A DNA stretch of 64,000 bases from Fennellomyces sp. T-0311 (lineage: Eukaryota > Mucoromycota > Mucoromycetes > Mucorales > Lichtheimiaceae). Below the pieces are notes generated by a model, which made no database searches, had not been told where the DNA came from, and saw only the letters and a program-made list of their open reading frames with translations. This document shows positions 56,018-64,000 of this stretch, piece by piece. The translations under genes and the position numbers were made by a program. The stretch's first letter is position 1, and each line of letters begins with the position of its first letter. The stretch lies in contig JALLLT010000020.1 in the NCBI GenBank assembly GCA_025266875.1, positions 434,001 through 498,000 of the forward strand. Reading direction: 5' to 3'.

Positions 56018-59000
56018 CTACTCATTCTTGAACGAGAACGAGGGGTTGCCGGGCGCAGACGACTCGGCGGCGCGCGCATCTTCCTCAGAGGCCTCATCCA
56101 CCTTGATGATATGGACAGGCTGGAAGCCAAGAGCACGATGGAATTCCTTGAGGGCCGTGTTGAGAGTGGCAATCTCATCGAACTTCAAGGCACGGTCGAA
56201 TGCTGATGGACCAGCCTTCTCGATGATTCTCTGTCAAAAATAGTATGAGCTTGTGCACATCCGTTTACTATCCAACAGCATCTTATTTTACCTTCTGAGC
56301 CTGGTAGAAAGGCATGACGCGCTTGTTCTTGCCCAAACCCTTGGCACCCAAGTCCTGACGAACCTTCACATCATCAAACTTGCCAGTAGCCTATACAATA
56401 TCATCAGTAAAGCTGTCCTTTTTCTCACTACCAAATAAAAACATTACCGCATCGTAGTTAGCCTTAGCAACGGCGAGGACTTCCTCCTCCCACTCAGGGA
56501 ACTTGCTAGCAACAAAGATCTTGAGCGACTTGGCAGCATTGGGGTTGTATTCCGACTGGACCTGCTTGCCCTTCTTCTTCTTCTTTTGCAAGTTGAGTTC
56601 GGCATCACGGACGGCCTTGATGGTGCGGCGAATGTATTCGGCAGCCTCCAAGATCGACTCATCGACAGGTGCAGATGGCTTAGGGAAAGCAGCCAAGGTG
56701 ACGGTGCCTTCCTTCTTCAAAATGTCGCGCCACAAGTGTTCGGACCAGTGAGGACAGATAGGAGCCAAAGTCAAGGTCTGTAACTCAATGTACTTGAGAA
56801 CCAAGTCCTTGTGCATACCCGTCTCGAGACAAGCTTGCTGATAATGATCTCTGGCAGCTTGCAGTTCGAACACACCATACTTGAGCACATCACGGTAGTA
56901 GGTGGCAATGTAAGCTTCCTCGGTCAAACCAACCAGTTTGTTCATTTCGTTGATGAACACCTTGTCATAGAAATCGTACTCGCCAGTGCGCAAGTTGTCG
57001 ACCTTGGCAATTTGCTCCTCGCACCACTCAAGCAAAGTGTACAGACGCAAGATAGCCGCGTTGGCAGTGGAATCCTCAAAGTTGGCATCCTCGACAGAGT
57101 CACCCGCATCAGCCAGGGCGAAACGAGTGGCATCGGCACCGTACTTGGCGACGGCGTCAGACATGGTCATAAAGTTACCGGTGGACTTGGACATCTTCTT
57201 GCTGTCAAGCAACAAGTGACCGTTGGAGCGCACGCCACGGGGCCACTTGTCTTCGGGGAACATGGCGGTGTGGTTGTACAAGAAGAAGGTCAAATGGTTG
57301 GGAATCAAATCCTTGCCAGAGGCACGAACATCCAAGGGGTAGAAGTATTCGAATTCGCGCTGCAGCTTGTCAAGGGTAGCTTGAGGGATATCCGTATCGG
57401 CTGGGTAAGGGCCGAGGTTGAAGACGTAGTCCCAGACCTGGTCGGTCATTTGGTCAGCACGGATACCAGCGGGACCAGGCTTGGAGCCGTTGAGAGTACC
57501 ACCGTGCAACAAGTGAGCAACAGTGTAGTAGGCCATGTAGATTGTCGAGTCGGACAGCGATTCGACCAAGAACTGGGTATCCCATGGCAACTTGGTGCCC
57601 AAACCGAAGCTACGAGCACAAGCCCACTGGTTGAGCCAGTCGAGCGTCTGTTCGAACTGGTTGCGCGTCTCGTTTGTGAAAGTGTTCATTTGATCCAAGC
57701 ACTTCTTGGTCTTGGCCTTCCATACGTCCTCACCGTAGTCGAGGTACCATTGATCCATCAACGCGACAATGCACTCGTCGCCGGAACGAGACATGACAAG
57801 ACCCTCAGGTTCATTGTAGACGAAGGCTTCACCAGACTTGACAAGCTCATCCTTGATCTTGGCTTTAGCATCCTGGACCTTTGTACCCTTGTACTTGCCA
57901 ATGTACATAACACCCTGATAGAAACCTTCCTTGTACGCGATTTCCTTGGCTTCGGCCAACTGCGTGCGGTCCTTTTGCGAGTTGATCTTCTTCTGCTTGC
58001 AGAGGGTGGGTGCGATCAAGTTGCCGTAAGTAGGGGTTTCGATGACGGGAACTGGTTCATAGCTGGCAACCCATTCAGGCTTGATCTTGTAGTACTCGGG
58101 CTTCTTCTTCAAATCTTGAAGAGTAGCGAAATCATCGGGAGAATCCGAAGGCACCGAAGTGACGACACCCGTACCCTACAACCATTGCATTAGTTCAAAG
58201 TTCACTGCTATCACGCGTAGTGCCATACCTTGGTAGCCAAGACGTTGTCCATGGGAAGCACATAGACATGGTCGTAGGTGCTCAGAGGAGCGTGAATCTT
58301 GGTACCCACAACATCGATACCCTTGATGTCAGCCAGTCTCTTGATCTCGCCCTCCTTTGCAAAGATCTTCTGGTAGGCCATGTTGCGAGCAGCACGCTCA
58401 GTGCACAAGAAAGCCTCTTTATCGTTGACATTGAATACGCCGTAGTTGAGCTCGGTGCCGACAAAGCAGTTGGTCTGACCGTACATGGTCTCGGGTCTCA
58501 AGGTAGCGGCAACCAAGTACACGGTCTTACCCTCCAATTCCTTGACCTGGCCCAACACCTGCTGCGCCTTCTCCGACCACTCAAGGACCTTCATCTTGAT
58601 ACCGGTGTATTCTTGAGGACCCAAAGCTTCACCGGATTGACGGTCGTGATCCATACAGGGCTGCTGATCGACAATCGAGTAGATAGTGTAGCGCTCACCG
58701 AACTTGACCTTATCCATGCCCTTCAGCTTGTTCATTTGCCAGCGGACAAACGCGTCGTAGTAAGGGTTGGCGTCGGTGGTGATGAAGGTACGGCGCCAAT
58801 CCACCTTAGCACCAAACGAGTCCATGTCCTGCATGGTGAGGGGAGGGAAGAACTCGGTCCAGTAGTAAGGATCGGCAAACTTGTGGATCTCGGTGCGGGG
58901 GATGTTGAGCTGCTCCATGATCTGGAACTGGTACGTGACGTTACCGGTCTTGGCGGCGATCTTGCTCTTGACGTTCTTGTTGACCTCGGCCTTCTTATTC

Positions 59001-59470
59001 AGATCCTCGGCCAACGCGGCTTCGTCGTATTTCTCAAAGTTCGTACCAAACATCTCCATCTCGCGCTTCAACTTGTCCGCACATGCCTTGATAGGCATAC
59101 CAGTGACGTGGAAACCTTGAGGCAGCAAGGCGCGCTTACCCTTCATACGCTCATAACCGACAGCAAACTCGACCTTTGAGAAGGTGAAGGCGTGACCCAA
59201 ATGAAGACGACCGTTCATGTAAGGATAGGGCATGCAGGCCATGTACTTGGGATACACCTGATGCAAATCAGCAGTGTTGGCATGCTCTTCAATGGTAGGG
59301 GCGTTGATCTCGAACGTCTTGGTGTCATTCCACAATGCTCGTGCACTGCCTTCAAGGGCACGGAGAGCATCACGCTTGGCTGTCTGATGTATTGAAACAA
59401 AATATGAGCATGGTGCTGTTGCCATCAACTATAATGCGCGTACCTTCGGGGGCTCGTTCGTAGTGGCCAT
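56018..59470 (-). CDS. CDC60: Cytosolic leucyl-tRNA synthetase
   Basis: Charges tRNA-Leu with leucine in the cytosol. Five exons (59470-59444, 59383-58229, 58175-56448, 56390-56292, 56230-56018) give 1073 aa, the normal eukaryotic length. The start is MATTNEPPK in the 27-nt first exon. The class-I signature is MNGRLHLGHAFTFSK (HIGH form HLGH) with the preceding CMPYPY. The CP1 editing domain contains LVAATLRPETMYGQTNCFVG. The KMSKS motif is LLLDSKKMSKSTGNF. The anticodon-binding region and a Lys-rich stretch (LNLQKKKKKGKQVQ) follow. There is no mitochondrial presequence. Long antisense ORFs here result from codon bias only. The highly biased codon use is typical of strongly expressed genes. 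Confidence 0.97.
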
Positions 59471-59522
59471 TGTCAAAGGTGGTGGTATCCAAGAAGCTGA
59501 GCGGTGGCTTTTCCACACACAC

Positions 59523-59563
59523 TCCCGGGTTAAACATTCTAGCGACCCAATGGTAACCCGGGA
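59523..59563. promoter_or_regulatory. Inverted repeat in the LeuRS promoter
   Basis: TCCCGGGTTA (59523-59532) and its exact reverse complement TAACCCGGGA (59554-59563) are separated by 21 bp. They lie about 53-93 nt upstream of the LeuRS start on the minus strand. Each arm itself contains the palindrome CCCGGG. This looks like a paired binding site; the factor is unknown. Confidence 0.55.
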
Positions 59564-59861
59564 ACGGTATGACACATCACCATAGACGCGCGCTTGCATA
59601 GATTACTTTGACACATGTGCTGATATTTCTTGCTATGGAATTCTAATATCGAAATAATGCGCTTCCATTATGGAGCTCTTCGCCTATTGGTTCCAAGTGA
59701 TATCCATCCCTTTGATGACTCGGGTCCAATACTGACCTCTGTTGTCGTAGTATCTACGGAACATGAATTTTTATCTCATTCTGTAATAGGCGCTCGTGTT
59801 GGATTGCCGCCCGCCCTTGCTCTTATGAAGCATCGCTTCAACTTTTCCATGCTATAGCCCA

Positions 59862-60255
59862 GAGCTCACCTGAGGGAAGGTGCGACGATTCACCGATACC
59901 GGATAATAGCAACACACCAGACACCTCAGCAGAAGTCAATGGTAAAGGATTTACCAAGCCCTTTCACAAATATGTCCGAGAACATGACGGTATACCAGTG
60001 ATAGCGCTTGAGAATAAAGGTGTCAAAAAAGCCCAAATGGAGCATCGAACGATCCATTCATCTGAGAAGAATACTTGGATATTCGACATTAGATCGCATG
60101 ATATCACCGTAGCGGCATTTCAGGATGTTCTCTTCGAACAGTACTGGGGTATTTACGACCACCAGAGCCAGCGAGAAGTGACCATCGCAATCATTGATTC
60201 TGCTGATACCCATCATAGAGAGTGCACACGTGGAGTTGTGATAGATGATAACTAG
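59862..60255 (+). pseudogene. Retroelement gag-like/ORF1 relic
   Basis: An open frame without a start codon encodes about 130 residues, including KGFTKPFHKYVREHDGIPVI, TWIFDIRSHDITVAAFQDVL and SQREVTIAIIDSADTHHREC, then TRGVVIDDN and a stop. The W.FD.R...v..F...LFEQ..GI pattern recalls the N-terminal region of zinc-knuckle gag-like proteins encoded by retroelements of Mucorales. Downstream, where that family continues, the frame is closed and no CCHC knuckle or reverse transcriptase is found within the next 600 bp, so it is a fragment. Family identification is from memory. Confidence 0.4.
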
Positions 60256-60879
60256 GTCCTGATAGGGCAGCTACAGTCGATAATGGCTTCCAACTTCTTC
60301 GATCTCTTTCTTGATTGCGGCCGAAACCACTTGATCAAATCATACATCGTGCACTGGCGCTTTTTGAGACAGTTTTGGACGTGACGGTGCTTGTGAACAA
60401 GAATCAACTCTTATGCGGAAGTGGTTATGCAATATTGGACGTGACAGCCAAGGCAAACGTATCTTGTGGACCACATATGTAACTACTTCTTCAAGATGGA
60501 ATGTTAAAATGATACGCACAATCTCTCATATATGCTATGATGCTAACACTGGATACGAAAGATTAGAAGTAGATCTCTGTAAAGGGTTCCGATTGTTTCA
60601 TAATAAGCAGTAGTTTTACAATATTTGCAATATCACATAATCCTGATCCCCAACCGCAGCAGACGTTCGACTCCAGCACATGCTCTGACGCGATTCAAGA
60701 AAGTATCCCTAGCTCGATGACGATCATCAGTCTTCCCTGTGCATAACGCACCCGCAACAAGACAACCAAAAAAGTATAATGTAGTTACTTTTTTAACACG
60801 GCACGAACAATCGCTATACAACAAATTGGATGTACCTGGATCCAGAAAAACCCCATAAATCAGCCCATTATATATGATT
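60256..60879. other. Intergenic region downstream of AP-3 beta
   Basis: About 620 bp with short ORFs only. It includes the AP-3 beta 3' end on the minus strand and possibly more decayed retroelement sequence. Confidence 0.4.
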
Positions 60880-63832
60880 TTATGAAAAACCTTGCAATTT
60901 TGACCTCTGTGTTTGAGGAGGAGTGTTACCAACGTCATCCTCGCTGCTCTCCTCTTCCTCCGACTCTTCCTCTGATCCTGACTCGCCATCACCATCGGTG
61001 TACTCTGATGAATCGTCATCTTCTTCACTAGTATCCTCTTCGCTTTCTTCGTCGGATGAATCATCGTATTCATCTGTAGAATCCTCGTAGAATGCATCCA
61101 AATCATAATCATCGCCCTTCTTCTTGGCAGCGGAAGGATAAGCACCGCCATGGAATCCAGTAGCTTCAACGCCCGACAGAGCCGTAGATGCCATGCTTGG
61201 GTCACGGTATCGACTTTCGAAGCTGTCACTGCCAAAACCTTGTTCCATGACCATGGTTCGACTACCTGCCCATCCTTCAAGTTCTTCAACATCACGAACA
61301 GATGGATCTGGTTGTTCTTCAGGGTAATCGGGTAATGGTTCATAATCGGGTAATGCTTGGTTGGCAAGAAGCGAAAGTGAACCGATAGTATACTCCGTGC
61401 TCACTGCTCGAGTTTCAGCAACATTCTTATGATTGTTAAGTAGGCTATTACCTTCACCATCAAGGGCAGGAGGTTCTCGATCAGAAAACAGAATCCGTTT
61501 GGTATATTCTTTCAGTGCGTCGAGTCCAGGCTGGCCTTGTTCCGGATTATGTTGTGGCATTGTCAATGCTCGAAGGAAGCGGGCACGATCCCGTACATCG
61601 TAACTTGGATCATACCGCGCAAGGTTGAGCACGTATTGATTGAGTGTATTGAGTGTGGGATGAGTCGGGTTCAGGCAGACAAGTTTGGCAGATAATGTAA
61701 GAATTTGTAACTTGGTAACATTTGTCTAAATGATTCGTATATTAGACATGGCACGCTTGAGATTAATAACAACGAACAGTGCTTACCTCGGCTGTAAAGC
61801 TCTTGACAGCTTGACGTAACACATCCGGTCCCACCTTTGGTAATGTTTCGGCATGCTGACCAATTAGCCAGATAATGTTGGCACGGGCCATAGGAACATG
61901 GATGGTATCAAGGAGTTTGGCAAGAGAAATGACAGACTTTAATCGGTCTTCGCTACAGACTTGCAGCAGCCGCGTGACAACAATAACAGATTCTGCCACT
62001 ACAAGCTCTATTGTCCTACAGTGAGTATCCCTTCCTTGACCCAGTTATCATGCAGATCATACCATTGGTACTGTGCAAAAGTTTCATAAGCAACCGCATA
62101 CACCGGTCAGCACCAGTAGATACGGTCGTTGCACAACGACCGATTGCTTGAATTGTGGCAGCGACGAAGTCCTTGTTTGGACTTTTCACATATTGCTGAT
62201 ACCAGTGTTAACATCCCAAACTCGACTTTCATTTTCCTCTACAAACCTGGAATTCATTGAGAAGTGTATAAATGGTCGTTTCAGTGGTGATGCTGGTCAG
62301 AATTTCGAGTTTAATGTCACGAATGAATACAGGCTCAGAGGATCGTACGAAGAATTGCTGGAGATAGGGCTCAAAAAGATACTTCCTATAACATTAGTAG
62401 CAAGAAATTGACCTCTGTCTCTAGTTACTCACAGGTCGCGAAGTGGCCATCACTGCTACGTTCTTTAGTACAACGTACTGCATTTCTCGATGGTTCCTTA
62501 ATAATCGCACCAAGGGCTTGGCAATTTTCTGTGCTTCAGCGGCGGGTGCGAGATGATAGAAGAGACGAGCTACAGCTAGCACCACCTAATGATATCCGTC
62601 AATCACCCATGCGCGCGATCTACAATCATCTACACTTACACCACTGTTTCGACTCTGCAGTAGCGGTATACAGCTTTTCAACAGCAGCTCGTGATCCTCG
62701 TCAAGCTGTACGATATCATCCACCTCCTTTCCGTTCTCGCCGCCACTCTCTTCGTCAGTTTCCGAATCTGTGTAAAAATGTCGATCATCCCGGACCACGG
62801 TGATAGCCTTTGGCGGCTCACGGGATTGGTCTTCACCCTATTGTCAACGAATCAGCATTCTCGCCAATAAACATATATCCATAGTCTTACATGCGGATTA
62901 GGGTTCAAGAACTGAGCACTAGACGTAGATTAAACCGTGTGAGCACTCTCGTAAACACTGTCATCGTTCCAACACAACATACCGGCCATAACGTAACAAG
63001 ACACCCAAGATGGCCATTTGTCCCCATTCGTCACAGTCTGCCAGCAACCTACACAACTTGCGGAAGCATGGATGGATCAGATCGAATCGGTTGGGGCAAA
63101 CTTCATTGAACGCCATAATGGTGCTGCCGATCGTGATTGTCGAGCGATCTTTGAGCAACGAGGCGATGATTTCGATAAGGGCATCTTTTTGCGATGCATC
63201 CAAACTGTAGCACTTTGGGATGGCGTGGGCGGCGGCTTTACGGACATAAGCACTCGAGTCGGATGAACATTTCTTGATGCCAAGGAGTACGATCGGGCTG
63301 ATGACGGGGACACGAATACCGCTCATGACACGTAGGGCCATGGCGCGGATGATTTGATTTTTGTCACTCAGGTCCTTTTGGAATGAGTTGATCGACAAGA
63401 GCGCCAAGTCGGGCTCTTGCTCTGCATATCGTAGGAGATAAATGTACACGAGCTTACGCACTTCGATATTTTGCGACACGACATTCTTGACGACGTCCGG
63501 AAAGTATTCTGACACGTCTCGCCCTTTCGATATCATCTATCGCTCACTAAATAAGCTTACAACCACCTTTTTTTCTAAATCGAAAAAAGCATTACCGCAA
63601 TCAGTCGCTTCAATCCATCGAGTTTTTCTCCATCCTTGCGTGAATCCAGCTGGCGCTTAATGTTGCGCATCTTTTCTTCAGACGTATCGAAATATTGTGC
63701 GCCCGATTCGCCAGTAGCTGGAAATCGAAATTCACGAGCATTATCAACGAGCCCTTGCGACATTTTCTGCGATAACTTGGCGGCATTCTCGGCAAATGTC
63801 ATTGCCTTGTTGATGTAGTCGCTGACCTCCAT
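60880..63832 (-). CDS. APL6: AP-3 adaptor complex subunit beta
   Basis: Large beta subunit of the AP-3 coat for Golgi/endosome-to-vacuole transport. The start is [20 protein letters not shown] in exon 1 (63832-63596). Exon 2 begins [20 protein letters not shown] at 63536. Several short exons follow through about 61632, and a last long exon ends at 60880. The adaptin trunk shows alpha-solenoid motifs: [66 protein letters not shown] (the SRNSAV motif, split by an intron) and YVVLKNVA. The C-terminal hinge is extremely acidic and Ser-rich ([20 protein letters not shown]), as in AP-3 beta, where it is phosphorylated. The protein ends soon after, so no full ear domain is seen; fungal AP-3 beta subunits are often short. 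All joins checked keep frame. Confidence 0.92.
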
Positions 63833-64000
63833 GGTGCCTGTTAACGTTACGTCTCTTGGTGCAACAGAGGGGGAACACGGCAAAGTTCGTCTTGCCCAAT
63901 TTTTCAAGTACCGTAACTGCATCGCCCTTTCCGCCTCGTGACACCTCAGGGAAACTGAAACAATTACTGTTACGGATGACGCATATTCGCGACAACGAAT
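63833..64000 (-). promoter_or_regulatory. Upstream region of AP-3 beta, cut by the window end
   Basis: 168 bp immediately 5' of the AP-3 beta start. There is no clear TATA box. The short minus-strand ORFs entering from the right edge have no coding support here. Confidence 0.35.

Noticed and set aside
56811..58193. 460-codon ORF antisense to LeuRS (also 319 codons at 58220-59179)
   Set aside because: Same explanation: highly biased sense codons leave the antisense frame open. The translation is Val/Leu/Gly/Gln-rich and featureless, and LeuRS motifs are clear on the other strand.
60633..61367. 244-codon minus-strand ORF overlapping the AP-3 beta tail
   Set aside because: It is an alternative frame through the acidic GAT/GAA repeat-like hinge. 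The true frame carries the expected Ser/Asp/Glu hinge and joins upstream adaptin exons.

Overview
The window is nuclear DNA of a filamentous fungus, most likely a Mucoromycota (Mucorales-type) species. The reasons are the many short introns (about 45-75 nt, GT-AG, with CTAAC/TAAC-like branch points), the fungal gene repertoire (exocyst Exo84, COG7, AP-3 beta, an ALR-type CorA transporter, an Mkk-type MAPKK, HDEL-type PDI), short inverted-repeat elements, and a decayed gag-like fragment that recalls retroelements of this group. I saw no rRNA, tRNA or CRISPR array. Species cannot be named from the sequence alone.

Layout. 1-13 kb is an accessory, AT-rich, repeat-laden region: edge minisatellites, a degenerate 11-12 nt quasi-repeat, a six-copy 107-bp tandem array (3330-3966), and a 1.2-kb foldback element with about 0.5-kb inverted arms flanked by TA (4772-5970). 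It also holds a 7-exon gene for an unknown 462-aa protein (6929-8639, minus) and an intronless HET-domain gene (11288-12988, minus). 13-15.7 kb is gene-poor and carries a 119-bp MITE. From 15.7 kb the window becomes a conserved housekeeping block: EXO84 (+), an alpha/beta hydrolase (+), ethanolamine-phosphate cytidylyltransferase (+), a Cys-rich acidic GPI-type surface protein (-), PDI (-) and an ALR/Mnr2-type CorA Mg transporter (+). A 3.9-kb gene-poor gap holds one orphan exon-like ORF. Then come a MAPKK (+), COG7 (+), an SH3-TBC RabGAP (+), a four-TM membrane protein (-) and a C1-RhoGAP (+).

46.9-55.6 kb looks like a small nucleobase-metabolism neighbourhood. An NCS2 (xanthine/uric-acid-type) permease (-) is divergent from a secreted CMP/dCMP-type deaminase (+). 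A 2-oxoglutarate/Fe(II) dioxygenase resembling thymine-7-hydroxylase (+) follows. Between them lies a decayed copy of the dioxygenase 5' end, and just upstream of the intact dioxygenase lies a decayed piece of the deaminase. This shows that the deaminase-dioxygenase pair was once tandemly duplicated and then reciprocally degraded. It is the most interesting structure in the window. 56-63.8 kb holds cytosolic leucyl-tRNA synthetase (-), a gag-like relic (+) and AP-3 beta adaptin (-).

Many genes act in membrane traffic and polarity (Exo84, COG7, AP-3 beta, RabGAP, RhoGAP, MAPKK, PDI), but they are not arranged as an operon and each has its own promoter region. Exon boundaries are hand-derived from splice consensus plus frame continuity. 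Where I give an amino-acid length, exon lengths were summed and checked to be a multiple of three.
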